Assembly (NCBI RefSeq): GCF_003428165.1
Contig: NZ_QLIQ01000010.1
Location: 23,310 to 87,309 of the forward strand
Direction: 5' to 3'
Origin: Cysteiniphilum litorale
Lineage (GTDB): Bacteria; Pseudomonadota; Gammaproteobacteria; Francisellales; Francisellaceae
DNA length: 64,000 nt
Below the pieces are notes generated by a model. The model did no database searches. It had not been told where the DNA came from and worked only from the letters and a program-made list of their open reading frames with translations. This document shows, piece after piece, positions 49,601 to 57,882 of the stretch (the first letter of the stretch is position 1; every line of letters starts with the position of its first letter). The position numbers were made by a program, and so were the translations under genes.

Positions 49601-49940
49601 TCGCTTTACTACCGACAACGGCACTATTACTCGCTGTTAAAACAATCACCGCTGAAGCCCCCGGCGCTAATTGACTGGGAATATTTGATGCAGTCTTATC
49701 AATACTCACCCCATCATCTGCTTGCAGCTCAACAGCAAAGTCATCTGCCTGCTTGTTACCCGCATTGGTAACGGTAATTTGCAAGCTATGAGATGTTTCA
49801 ATATTAGCCTGTGTTTGACTTGGCACTAAACTCGCTGTCGTAGTCGCTGTATTTTTATGATTACTGTCACTATCATCTGAGTTACAACCAAACAGTAACA
49901 TACTAGATACGATCACTGGTATTAATTTTGTTATCTTCAT
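46647..49940 (-). CDS. Large lipoprotein with 13 Asp-box (BNR-like) repeats
   Basis: A 1097-residue surface or periplasmic lipoprotein. The start at 49940 has GGAG 9 bases upstream; the lipobox LFGC gives lipidated Cys19. Residues of about 30-500 form several CARDB-like immunoglobulin-type domains. The second half carries 13 S/T-x-D-x-G-x-x-W motifs (for example STDGGTTW, SHDGGKTW, SSDGGNNW) at intervals of about 40-50 residues, consistent with one or two beta-propellers of the sialidase/YCF48/sortilin type. No catalytic sialidase residues are evident. Likely a ligand-binding or adhesive surface protein. It is divergent from the response-regulator gene. Confidence 0.85.
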   Translation of the reverse strand: MKITKLIPVIVSSMLLFGCNSDDSDSNHKNTATTTASLVPSQTQANIETSHSLQITVTNAGNKQADDFAVELQADDGVSIDKTASNIPSQLAPGASAVIVLTASNSAVVGSKATLTIRSSDSINQLSIPVDVIAEPPEVVKLALSTGSSVLGSGGMKHYVLTNNSAQDVPELTGADKGVSGLSLAAYQSGTSIAATGVSIINNTCSGVILKPSENCTFDVKAADTASNQAIDVKVTVNGQTEVSKSLQILRPVLSINPEDALSGFKSQMTKTQSQLLSLDSQHITIVPGMKKTIQITNSSVVPATDVQFSIPALSGVSQDPASTCINGMTLNGGDSCTIIVDGSLENYPSGSGDLQISANNADQVNQLMLGSSSSSQLQMSDSYRLVINGGKSMDIPLKARNNSSLSLDHLAMSILPNDGSLVASTNNNCGTTLLGQGYCTNNYTYTAPNATTHEQKLYSLVYGNTQNNGNNSTGTLLGVDVYPTGGFIPSNALTNLIPGASGNVVVENGVMYVATLGLSISKDNGQTWQTVSSPEIADPSSVSNVAVSGDNIYVSTYAGLSLSHDGGKTWKTKTTTDSLPSNSVAYVYASGDDVYLATNAGLAISTDKGATWTTKTTADGLTSNDVRMVTENNGEIYLTTRSPGGVSFSTDGGTTWTTKTVADGILNDNRSIYVDGNKIYVGGYQGYSVSTDNGSTWTSATLPQLQYAAVYGIYADGDDIFLASGNGISVSHDDGVNWTLENSSNNNLPGDFTSAISKIGNVLYAGTGYALAKSTDNGNSWQVVYSAPGVYADRVSFINKLNGTLYAGTISTGLYISKDDGVNWQNYNSKTGLSGDCVVGAFYDVATHTLYVVVGDWNGAKTINYTTDGGKTWVQEPKATFGNSIIRHGGVYVYNNKVFVPTWNGLVTSNDGGATWSAPVSAPFGGSQLYGITGEGDNIYLFGNHGLWVSTDGGTNWTKKYNPATYFGSIGGVFVSGQNILINTWNYGAGKPILLISSDGGNNWVSKTAVDLGMPAGSYIQGAVIANGTIYVATWGLGVIYSTDGGNTWLRKTTDDGLQANMIQAINADKNGDVFLGNVAGFSIMKADNEGILIPE

Positions 49941-50034
49941 TATTATCATCTCCACTTTACTTAAATTCATTCAGCTTAGTAGTCATCGCACTCCCCATGC
50001 TTAAAATTGAGTATAGTCCAATAAAAATACACAG

Positions 50035-50080
50035 ATATGTTGAAATATGTAGTAAATATGTATTTTACTATTTATAAAAT
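50035..50080 (+). promoter_or_regulatory. Three phased ATATGT direct repeats with a TATAAAAT box
   Basis: ATATGT begins at 50035, 50045 and 50056, a spacing of 10 and 11 bp, and TATAAAAT follows at 50073-50080, in the spacer between the lipoprotein gene and the response-regulator gene. Direct repeats at one helical turn upstream of a -10 box are typical of OmpR/PhoB-type activator sites. Autoregulation by the adjacent response regulator is the simplest idea. Confidence 0.5.
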
Positions 50081-50164
50081 TGATCATTAAATTCTCTTGC
50101 AAAACAATCTAAAAAGTTTTTAATTATGTTTAGAAGCAATAAAAAGATGTAAGGACTACAGCCA

Positions 50165-50902
50165 ATGACTTTAACCAATAGCCAAGTAGCTTCGATTAAA
50201 AACATTCTCATTATTGATGATGACAAAGAAATCACCAAAAGCTTGAAGCAAACACTTAAGGGTCGCTTTAATATTGATGCGCTTGCTATTCATCACCCTA
50301 AAGAAGCCGGTGCGACACTGACTCTGAAAAAATTTGATGCTATTTTACTTGATTTAATGTTACCTGAAATAGATGGCATTGAAGTCTGTCGCCACATTCG
50401 CACGATCACCAATACGCCAATTGTTATGATTACTGCGTCACAAGAAGTTTCTGAGCGCATCTTAGCGTTTGATGCTGGTGTTGATGATTTCTTAGTGAAG
50501 CCCTTTAGCACACTTGAGCTTATGGCGCGCATCAATGCCATCTATCGACGCATGGCGCAGGCTTCACCTGAGCTTAAAGATAAGATTTACCAGTTTGATC
50601 GTTGGCAGTTTGATACGCGCACGTCATTGCTAACAACAGCGACAGAGGAAGTGCAACTGTCAACGGCAGATGCGAATTTACTGATGGTTTTTCTTGAGCA
50701 TCCACGGCGCATTTTGGAGCGTGAATTTCTACTGAATCAGACCAACACCAGTAAACGTGATATTTATGATCGCGCAATTGATGTCCGCGTTGGGTTATTA
50801 CGCAAGAAAATCGAAGAAGACACCAAACAACCTAAACTTATCCAAACGCATCATGGGCGCGGTTATGTATTTAATGCAAATGTTGTTAAAAAAGCGACCT
50901 GA
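50165..50902 (+). CDS. OmpR-family response regulator
   Basis: A 245-residue DNA-binding response regulator. The receiver domain shows IIDDDKEITKSL, phosphoacceptor Asp63 in AILLDLMLPEIDG and the Lys in DDFLVKPFSTLEL. The C-terminal winged helix ends LIQTHHGRGYVF. AAGGAC precedes the ATG. The cognate kinase gene starts 279 bp downstream, an unusually long gap filled by foldback element A copy 2. The neighbouring lipoprotein, barrels and secretion genes are candidate targets. Confidence 0.93.
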   Translation: MTLTNSQVASIKNILIIDDDKEITKSLKQTLKGRFNIDALAIHHPKEAGATLTLKKFDAILLDLMLPEIDGIEVCRHIRTITNTPIVMITASQEVSERILAFDAGVDDFLVKPFSTLELMARINAIYRRMAQASPELKDKIYQFDRWQFDTRTSLLTTATEEVQLSTADANLLMVFLEHPRRILEREFLLNQTNTSKRDIYDRAIDVRVGLLRKKIEEDTKQPKLIQTHHGRGYVFNANVVKKAT

Positions 50903-50917
50903 GTTTCATTTCAATTA

Positions 50918-51093
50918 CTGGAGTTACGCACTTTAGAAAAACTATGATTTTATAAACACCCCGTCAGCCTACGGCTGCCACCCCTCTTACAAAGAGGGGA
51001 ATTAGGCAAAGGTTATTTTATATTCCCCTCTTTGCAAGAGGGGTGCCGAGCTTGTGAGGCGGGGTGTTGTAATAAAAAAGTGCGTAACTCAAG
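50918..51093. mobile_element. Foldback repeat family A, copy 2 (MITE-like)
   Basis: A 176-bp element homologous in the same plus-strand orientation to 7195-7372, sharing the left half almost base for base (from GTTACGCACTTTAG through CACCCCGTCAGCCTACGGCT). Inverted ends are GTTACGCAC and GTGCGTAAC. The central hairpin arms (CACCCCTCTT...AGAGGGGAAT and ATTCCCCTCTTTG...AGAGGGGTG) have changed in a mostly compensatory way. It separates the response-regulator stop from the kinase start and could reduce read-through between them. Confidence 0.85.
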
Positions 51094-51181
51094 TCAATTA
51101 AAGAATATTTGATTGATCATCTTGCTTTTTAGAGTCGAATCAACGACATTTTATAATTATTAATATCACATATGGATCAAC

Positions 51182-52432
51182 ATGAAAAAACATCTGAACC
51201 TCCTTTGTATTTTTGCTTTTTTTTGTTTAAGCCTTATCTCAATTAGCTATCTTTTTATCAGTGCGTATCGCCAGATCAATGAAGATATTCACGCAGAACT
51301 ACATCATAAAATTGCGTGGGAGATCGCTAAAATTGTCAAATATGGTGAAAATGAAGATCTTAAGAGCTTCATTCAAACCTTTGATAGCCAGCATTTCTCA
51401 GATATACAGATTCAGCGTATCGAGCTTGAAATGGCTTTATCCACTGTTCCACAGTTTCACCCAGATTACACCATCAAAAATGCACAAGATCTTGAGAACA
51501 AAATACTTCAGCATCAAGACAATATACATAAATTCTCAGTTTTTATTCACAAAGACCTGTGGCTTAATATCCATGCTGTCAAAAATTATCATTACTTTTT
51601 CTCTTTATTTACCACTGAATTTGCAATTATCTTGCTGATTGTTATCTTACTGCTATTTGCTTGTTGGTTATTACTGCGTTTATATCGATTAACTGAACTA
51701 AGTCAACAGATGTTGATCGAACTAGGTCTTCCGCAAAATACTTCGATTTACTTTGGGCTTATCTCTGGTCCCAAAGCATTATTTGAACAAATGAAATTGC
51801 GTATTCATAACCTAACGCGCACACGCGCACAATTGATGTCATCGATTTCGCATGACATCAAAACACCGTTAACACGCATGCGTTTTCGTTTAGAGCAATT
51901 AGAGTTAAAGGGTGACACGGATGCGATTAAAAGCATGGCAGATATTGATCATATCAATGAGGTGGTACAAAGCTTCTTATCACTATCTAACCTTCATTTA
52001 CAACAGCGTAAGAAAATTGACCTCAACCTAATGTTACTGACACTGCAAGACAACTACGCCGATATGGGGCATCACATTGATTACACGGAAGCACCTGAGA
52101 GCATCGTCTATGGCTCGGCACAAGTATATAACCGCATTTTGACTAATATCCTTGATAATGCCTTTCGTTTTTCCGATAGAGTTGACATTAGCTTAATGCA
52201 AACCAAACAGCTTATTGAACTGATCATTATTGATCATGGACAAGGTGTTGCTCATGACAAGTTAAACAAAATCACACAATTAGGTTTCTCTGAGAATAAC
52301 ATGGACACTAAAAAACACTATGGGCTGGGTCTAGCGATTGTTCATGAGCTAGTGAGTCTGACCGGCGGCACGATTATTTTTGAAAATGATCCTACCCTTG
52401 GACTTAGAGTCACCATGACTTGGGCAAAATAA
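51182..52432 (+). CDS. Sensor histidine kinase
   Basis: A 416-residue inner-membrane kinase with helices at about 8-28 and 143-165, enclosing a periplasmic sensor of about 115 residues. The phosphoacceptor is His224 in SSISHDIKTPLTRM. ATP-binding motifs are the N box (NILDNAFRFS), G1 (DHGQGV) and G2 (HYGLGLAIVHEL). It pairs with the response regulator at 50165-50902 despite the repeat between them. The stop is followed within 6 bp by the converging DUF475 gene. Confidence 0.93.
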   Translation: MKKHLNLLCIFAFFCLSLISISYLFISAYRQINEDIHAELHHKIAWEIAKIVKYGENEDLKSFIQTFDSQHFSDIQIQRIELEMALSTVPQFHPDYTIKNAQDLENKILQHQDNIHKFSVFIHKDLWLNIHAVKNYHYFFSLFTTEFAIILLIVILLLFACWLLLRLYRLTELSQQMLIELGLPQNTSIYFGLISGPKALFEQMKLRIHNLTRTRAQLMSSISHDIKTPLTRMRFRLEQLELKGDTDAIKSMADIDHINEVVQSFLSLSNLHLQQRKKIDLNLMLLTLQDNYADMGHHIDYTEAPESIVYGSAQVYNRILTNILDNAFRFSDRVDISLMQTKQLIELIIIDHGQGVAHDKLNKITQLGFSENNMDTKKHYGLGLAIVHELVSLTGGTIIFENDPTLGLRVTMTWAK

Positions 52433-52437
52433 ATTTC

Positions 52438-53460
52438 CTACACCATAACCATCTTATTTTCTTGTTTTACATAGCTTTTGGAGTGAATAAAAGCCATTAC
52501 AATCAACAGCACACTGATCGTTCCGGTAATATACTCAGGTATTGCAATAAAGTTTTTTAACCACATCGTCAGCGCCAAATAACCGATTGAATAATGCGCA
52601 CCATGCTCTAAAAAAGGTAGGTTATTTAAAGTGTTGCGCTTAACCATAACAAGGGTTAATGAACGAACAAACATCGCACCAATTGCTAACCCCAACAGAA
52701 TAATGACAATATCATTACTCATCACAAGAGCCGCAAACAAGCCATCAAAGCTGAAAGATGCATCTAACACTTCAAGATATAAAAAGCCAATAATGCCCGC
52801 TTTAACAAGCGATGATAATTGATTCACTTTAGTATTGATTAGTGCTAAGCAATGACTTAATAAAATACCCGACACCAGCGCAATGAGTACTGCAATTGAT
52901 GCCTTATATATCCATGCATAAACACTAAAGAAAATAACAGCAAAAATCACTGCGATAATCAATGGCAGCATGCCTGAGCGCTTATTAGCACATTTCTGCT
53001 CTAGCCAACCAAACCATAATGCACGCTTTTCATCTGTGAATAAAAAACTTAAGAAAATCATCAATAAAAATCCACCACCAAATGCACTGATCAATGCGTA
53101 ATTACTGGCTAAAACATGTTGAAACTCTGCCGTATTATGCAGCGCTAATCTCAAGGTACTTAAGAAAGACAATTGCGCACTGACACTTACCAATAACACC
53201 GGGACTAATAAGCGTACAACAAATACAGCAACAAATATTCCCAACCACAAAAACATTTGTTGCCAAAATGGGGACATTTTTGTTAATACTTTGGCATTAA
53301 CGACTGCATTATCAAAACTTAAAGACACTTCAAGCACTGCCAATAGCACGATCAAATATATAACATTAAGATAATGCATCGGTTGATAGATTACACCCAA
53401 TACTAAGCATATGATCGTCACAAGGCTTGATCCAACAAAGAAACGTAGGTAATGCTGCAT
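52438..53460 (-). CDS. DUF475/TerC-superfamily membrane protein, putative Mn2+ exporter
   Basis: A 340-residue inner-membrane protein with about nine helices. VLLAVLEVSLSFDNAVVNAK near residue 40 and the second-half DASFSFDGLFAALVMSNDI carry the acidic LSFDN-type motifs shared by TerC and DUF475 proteins. An in-frame TAA directly precedes the ATG, fixing the N-terminal limit. The gene is led by a yybP-ykoY-type riboswitch, so export of excess Mn2+ is the most likely role. That role is inferred from the riboswitch and superfamily, not from catalytic residues. Confidence 0.88.
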   Translation of the reverse strand: MQHYLRFFVGSSLVTIICLVLGVIYQPMHYLNVIYLIVLLAVLEVSLSFDNAVVNAKVLTKMSPFWQQMFLWLGIFVAVFVVRLLVPVLLVSVSAQLSFLSTLRLALHNTAEFQHVLASNYALISAFGGGFLLMIFLSFLFTDEKRALWFGWLEQKCANKRSGMLPLIIAVIFAVIFFSVYAWIYKASIAVLIALVSGILLSHCLALINTKVNQLSSLVKAGIIGFLYLEVLDASFSFDGLFAALVMSNDIVIILLGLAIGAMFVRSLTLVMVKRNTLNNLPFLEHGAHYSIGYLALTMWLKNFIAIPEYITGTISVLLIVMAFIHSKSYVKQENKMVMV

Positions 53461-53539
53461 TTATATGTACTTAAGACTAGGCTAACATGCACTAATAGCA
53501 CAACCATCTCCTAGCCCAGTCAGTTAAGGAAATAGTGTA

Positions 53540-53659
53540 CTACCAGTCTTGCTAAACCTATGTGATTTCTCGACAATCAGTCGCATATGCCATGGCTTTG
53601 TTTACCAATTATGTTGACATATGCCTTGGGTCAGAACCCAAGAAGCTACTCCCTAGTAG
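53540..53659 (-). ncRNA. yybP-ykoY (Mn2+) riboswitch candidate upstream of DUF475 gene
   Basis: In the minus-strand leader, 80 bases before the DUF475 start, the hallmark loop sequences occur in order: GGGAGTAGC (53645-53653) and AGCAAGAC (53546-53553), closed by the P1 helix CTACTA (53654-53659) with TGGTAG (53540-53545). A perfect hairpin CTTGGGT-tctg-ACCCAAG follows the first loop, and GTCAACATA (53610-53618) and GCATATG/CATATGC pairing lie between. Downstream, GACTGGGCTA pairs with TTAGCCTAGTC around an AGGAG, a possible translational expression platform. Confidence 0.82.
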
Positions 53660-53711
53660 AAGTCGGGACATTATAACGTAGATATTGTTTGTGTAAACAA
53701 GTTTTAAAAAC

Positions 53712-55424
53712 TTAGCAATTAGCTGTACTGACACCAACGTCTGTGAATGCCTTTTTAACATCTGCTGTCGAATAGTGAAGATCTTTGGCCGCATTGACCA
53801 CGCCACAAGCAGCCTGCTCAAAATTCACTAAAGATGTCCAATATTTGACATTTGCCAACATCATTACATGAAACGCTTCTTTTACACCTTCAGCATATTG
53901 ATTGGACAAGCCTTGCACTTGATTATCAGATGCCCATGTGCTTGCCAATAAATAGAATGCTTTATTAAACACACCACTACCGGTATGAACGATATATGAT
54001 TGATTACCACGTGCTTTCTTAAGCATTTGATTGTAACTGATCTTGCATGACAGCGCCCCGTTAAGTGTCGGATCATAGCAGTCAGCTGAAGCACCATCTT
54101 GTGATGGGTTATTCATATAACGTAAAGCTACGCCATCACCTTTCATAATGGTTTCACCTAACCCCCAACCAATCTGCCCTTTTGGATCTTCTGGGTAAAA
54201 CTTCACATAATTAGTCTCGTTCTGGCTTAGTAAATAGGCTCTGACGGTTTGTCCTGCCATATCTGAAAATGCTTCATTTAAAGAACCTGATTGATCTTTA
54301 TACATAAGCCCTGAGTGTTGTTCTGTAAAACCGTGACTTACTTCGTGACCTGCCACATCTAGGGATACCAGAGGATAGAAATCACTGCCATCACCAAAGG
54401 TCATATTTTTACTATTCCAAAAAGCATTATCATAATTACTGCCATAATGGACACGCATCACAAGCTGCATCGGCTCATTATTTTCAGATAATGCATTAAT
54501 GCCATACCAGTCTTTATACATATCAATAATGACATCACCAAAATATTGCGCGTCATTAATAGCAGAATATGCACCATTAATCTCATCTTGTCCTGTATTT
54601 TTGCCACAGGTATAAGGGTAAGGTGTCGTCGTATAGTCATCCCACTTTTGTTGTAAATTGACGGTTCGCACGCGAGTATTTTCCATCGTGCACTTTGTTC
54701 CTTTTTTTGTCACATCCAAAGATGGCATCCCATCTTGACCATACCAATATTCTTGCACCTTTTCATTGCCACCTGGCCCTGTATCCTCGAAATTTTGGAT
54801 ATTATCCCAGCTTGTTACCACTTGCCCTGTTTTAGCATCAACATAATAACGCATATCTTGTGGTTGATTATTTGCCTTTTGCGCAAAAAACTTAACCTGA
54901 TAAATCAATTTTGGCTGTTGATTTTCCGTAATAATCTGTAACTCAGCACTTGGTGCATTACCATTTAAATAATCCACCTGATAACCATTAGCATTTTCAT
55001 TGTATACAGTCAAAGATTGGGTAATTGCCTGCTGCGCTGAGATACTTGGGTTTGTATCAACATTGAGATCTTTGACCACTTCACCATTAGCTTTCTCCTG
55101 ATTGGCAGCTAATAACATATTATGTCCAATATTTTTAGCAATCGTAATCTGAGCGCCTACGACCTTGATCCCTTTATAATACTGCTGATAACGCTCATAA
55201 TTAACACCAGCCATACTGGATTGAGATATTTGATTTAAAGTATTTGTTTGCGGTGCTGCCATAAGCATTACATGCGCGTTACTCACCGGTTCTATTTGAT
55301 TTGTTTTCAAATGAAAACCCTGTAAATCATCAATCGGTGCATTGGTTAAATTAACCCTCTCTGCAGCATAAACTCCTGTTGCTAACATACTAAGAACTAA
55401 TGCAATACCCTTTTTAAACTTCAT
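53712..55424 (-). CDS. Secreted M4-family (thermolysin-like) metalloprotease
   Basis: A 570-residue zinc protease preproenzyme. AAGGAG-like sequence precedes the ATG at 55424; the signal peptide is MKFKKGIALVLSMLATGVYA. An FTP/PepSY propeptide follows (about 25-210, with YERYQQYYKGIKVVGAQI and RYYVDAKTGQVVTSWD). The catalytic domain contains HEVSH at residues 360-364 and the third zinc ligand Glu384 in NEAFSDM, plus the C-terminal HTGSGVFNKAFYLLA with the active-site region His. No C-terminal secretion domain is seen. Probably exported by Sec and type II secretion. Confidence 0.95.
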   Translation of the reverse strand: MKFKKGIALVLSMLATGVYAAERVNLTNAPIDDLQGFHLKTNQIEPVSNAHVMLMAAPQTNTLNQISQSSMAGVNYERYQQYYKGIKVVGAQITIAKNIGHNMLLAANQEKANGEVVKDLNVDTNPSISAQQAITQSLTVYNENANGYQVDYLNGNAPSAELQIITENQQPKLIYQVKFFAQKANNQPQDMRYYVDAKTGQVVTSWDNIQNFEDTGPGGNEKVQEYWYGQDGMPSLDVTKKGTKCTMENTRVRTVNLQQKWDDYTTTPYPYTCGKNTGQDEINGAYSAINDAQYFGDVIIDMYKDWYGINALSENNEPMQLVMRVHYGSNYDNAFWNSKNMTFGDGSDFYPLVSLDVAGHEVSHGFTEQHSGLMYKDQSGSLNEAFSDMAGQTVRAYLLSQNETNYVKFYPEDPKGQIGWGLGETIMKGDGVALRYMNNPSQDGASADCYDPTLNGALSCKISYNQMLKKARGNQSYIVHTGSGVFNKAFYLLASTWASDNQVQGLSNQYAEGVKEAFHVMMLANVKYWTSLVNFEQAACGVVNAAKDLHYSTADVKKAFTDVGVSTANC

Positions 55425-55700
55425 TCCTTTCTCCTTGTTATGACTATTTATCTCACAGCTTTTGGTTATCAATAAACATTGGGCAGCATATATTTATCAC
55501 ACTATTTTATTAGCAAAAAATGCTGATAAAACATGCCTAAATACATTACTTGCAAGCAAAAGAAACGATCCTTGCCTGTGTTTTAAATAAACTCTTCCCT
55601 TTATTACATGAAATAGCTTTGCTATGACGGTAGTATTTTTACCACAACATTTTGGGCAGGTAAATAGAATTATTAAAAATTTGTAACAAATTGTATATTC

Positions 55701-55920
55701 ATGCTGATTAATACTAGATCAAACATACATTTGCCCAAGCTTTCAGAATTAACCACTCCCAATAAGCTGGTTCAATTTCTTATGGCAGAGTATAACCTTA
55801 AGCAAAAAGGCCTTGTAGACATCTTTGGCAATCAAGAAAATGTTTCTAAATTTATAAATGGACATCGCCAGCTCTCCCTAAAGCAAGTAGCCAAACTAAG
55901 TAAGCGCTGATGCTTTTATC
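55701..55920 (+). pseudogene. Frameshifted HigA-like (COG5499-type) antitoxin remnant
   Basis: A 69-codon frame reading NKLVQFLMAEYNLKQKGLVD and ENVSKFINGHRQLSLKQVAK, the HTH of HigA-like antitoxins, stops early at 55908 after LSKR. The family usually continues with a short stretch ending in a VSADAFI-like motif, and SADAFI is present at 55903-55920 in another frame. A 14-bp deletion between AGCGC repeats would explain this. The N-terminal half of the family and any partner toxin gene are missing. The remnant may still bind DNA, as the HTH is intact. Confidence 0.6.
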
Positions 55921-56312
55921 TCTTGGGATATAATATTAATAAGAGTGATTCAGTTCACTAAGGTTAATTGTCTAAATTTTTTTTTGCTAACTGAGATATA
56001 ACGAATTTTCAGCTACTGGCACAAGCAAATAATGTAGTCTAAAATTTTGCATAACAACGTGATATGTATTGGAGTATACATAATGAAATATTAGCTGTGT
56101 AATCTAAATTTTCCTAACATGTAAGAATGATCAAATAGCAATATCCTCTGGACATTAATACCCACCTATTCTATGCAAAAGCGCTATTTACAAGATCGAA
56201 CGATGTAAATACAACATTGGCGACTCCTTTATCACAGGAATGTGCGCCGATCATAATCAGCATACGTTTATCTGTCAATTAAAGTTTTATAAAATTATAC
56301 TCTTGGCTAAAA
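55921..56312. other. AT-rich intergenic region
   Basis: About 390 bp between the HigA-like remnant and the DASS transporter gene end. I see no open frame with a credible start, no RNA gene and no repeat shared with other parts of the window. It may include decayed sequence related to the lost toxin-antitoxin locus. Confidence 0.5.
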
Positions 56313-57737
56313 TTAAAAGGCACCTAGAAGTGGCCAATAGAGCGCCATTGCTAATGTAATAACAATAATCCCAGCTAATTTAAGCCCGACACCCCATGCC
56401 ATTGCTTGATGAATTTTGACATGATCTGACTGCACAACGAGCGCCATTGCTGGCGTGCTCACAGGTAACATAAAGGTTAATCCAGCACTTGTCGCAATCG
56501 CAATAGTTACCACACGTGGATCGATGCCATACTCGACCGCTAAAGCTAAGCCAATCGGTAACAGAACAGCTACTGAAGCCGCATTACTCATAATTTCTGT
56601 TAATATCGCTGCCAATACCACAAGCAAGATGAGAACAACTAAAGGTGACTCAATGCCTAAGCGCATCATTATTTGCACCATCTCTGCGGCAGCTCCTGTG
56701 TTACGTAAAGCAACACTTAAAGCAATTGCACTACCATACATCAAGACAATGCCCCACTGCACATCTTTCTCAACCTCTTTCCAATTGGTAATGCGTAAAC
56801 TAAACGCCATAATCACACCCAAAAAGGCAATCCAATCTAAGCCCCAAGCAGTGCCATAACACACCCATAATAAAATCGTAAATAATACGACAATCAGTGT
56901 TAAAATCTCGCGCTTTGTGATTTTGCCAATTTGTTTTTTATGCGCCATTAATGTCTCACGCGCTAATTGAATATTAGCCCCTGTATTATGCGCTGCAATC
57001 AAGACACAAACACTTGCTAATGCCAGCATAATAAGCACAATCGGGATCACCCAAATACTCCATTGAATAAAACCAATATGACTGGCATGCGCAAATTGAG
57101 CATTATTGGCAAAGGTATCTTGCAAAATCCCTAACGCTAATGGCGCGCGCGCGCCACCTAATAGGGTAGCGGTCCCGCCGATCATCGCACCCCACGCCAT
57201 TGCCATATAAGCGGCAAAGGCAAAGCGACTTTTCTTTCTTACATTTGCAGCCGTTACAATTTCAAGCACAATAGGCAATAGCATTGCCGCTACTGCATGC
57301 TCACTAATAAAAAATGCCATAATACTTGCTAGCACAAAGATCGACATACACAGTCTTTTTGAGCCTGTACCAAACTTTGCAATGATCGTAATTGCAAAGC
57401 GTTTGCTGAGTCCTGAACGCATTACCGGACTTGCTAAAATAAAAGCACCTAAGACGAAAAAAATCGCTGAGTTACCAAAATAACTATAAACATCTTGTGA
57501 AAAAATATCGCCTGACATCGGTAACAAAAACAATACAATAATGCCCGTTACTGCCAACGGGAAAATATTACTAATCCATAAAAAGGCAGCCACACAAAAT
57601 ACCGCAAATGCATGTTTACCGGCTTCACTAAAATGTCCAACTGGCAGATAAAGTGCCACAAAATAAATCACAACAGCAGCTAAAACACACAAGAAAATAC
57701 TTGGGATAGTGGGCAATTCCATTTCTTTTTGATGCAT
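56313..57737 (-). CDS. DASS (SLC13) family sodium:dicarboxylate/anion symporter
   Basis: A 474-residue inner-membrane transporter with about 11-12 helices. The DASS signature is in EIMSNAASVAVLLPIGLALA near residue 385, followed by TSAGLTFMLPVSTPAMALVV, and the pseudo-symmetric first half has ISEHAVAAMLLPIVLEI near residue 145. The family carries C4-dicarboxylates, citrate or sulfate with Na+. It is monocistronic by position, with a hairpin upstream at 57829. Confidence 0.92.
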   Translation of the reverse strand: MHQKEMELPTIPSIFLCVLAAVVIYFVALYLPVGHFSEAGKHAFAVFCVAAFLWISNIFPLAVTGIIVLFLLPMSGDIFSQDVYSYFGNSAIFFVLGAFILASPVMRSGLSKRFAITIIAKFGTGSKRLCMSIFVLASIMAFFISEHAVAAMLLPIVLEIVTAANVRKKSRFAFAAYMAMAWGAMIGGTATLLGGARAPLALGILQDTFANNAQFAHASHIGFIQWSIWVIPIVLIMLALASVCVLIAAHNTGANIQLARETLMAHKKQIGKITKREILTLIVVLFTILLWVCYGTAWGLDWIAFLGVIMAFSLRITNWKEVEKDVQWGIVLMYGSAIALSVALRNTGAAAEMVQIMMRLGIESPLVVLILLVVLAAILTEIMSNAASVAVLLPIGLALAVEYGIDPRVVTIAIATSAGLTFMLPVSTPAMALVVQSDHVKIHQAMAWGVGLKLAGIIVITLAMALYWPLLGAF

Positions 57738-57828
57738 AGTTTGTTACTCATAAACCACTGTCTATAAACAGTAGTTGAGCAAGTGATTTTTTTCCAGCGC
57801 TTTTCAGGAATTTCTAATTGATCTAATC

Positions 57829-57853
57829 GTAGGGGCGTAGCGCATACGCCCCT
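57829..57853. repeat. GTAGGGGCGTA hairpin
   Basis: AGGGGCGTA (57831-57839) and TACGCCCCT (57845-57853) form a 9-bp perfect stem with a 5-base loop, preceded by GT, in the spacer between the DASS gene and a barrel-like gene. It resembles the palindrome at 26420-26447. On the minus strand it lies 30 bp after the barrel gene stop and could end its transcript. Confidence 0.6.
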
Positions 57854-57882
57854 TTACAACCATCTATCTATATTCTTATCTA

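Noticed and set aside
53609..53821. Minus-strand 70-aa ORF
   Set aside because: It runs from the end of the M4 protease gene in another frame into the riboswitch leader; the RNA structure explains this DNA better than a peptide.
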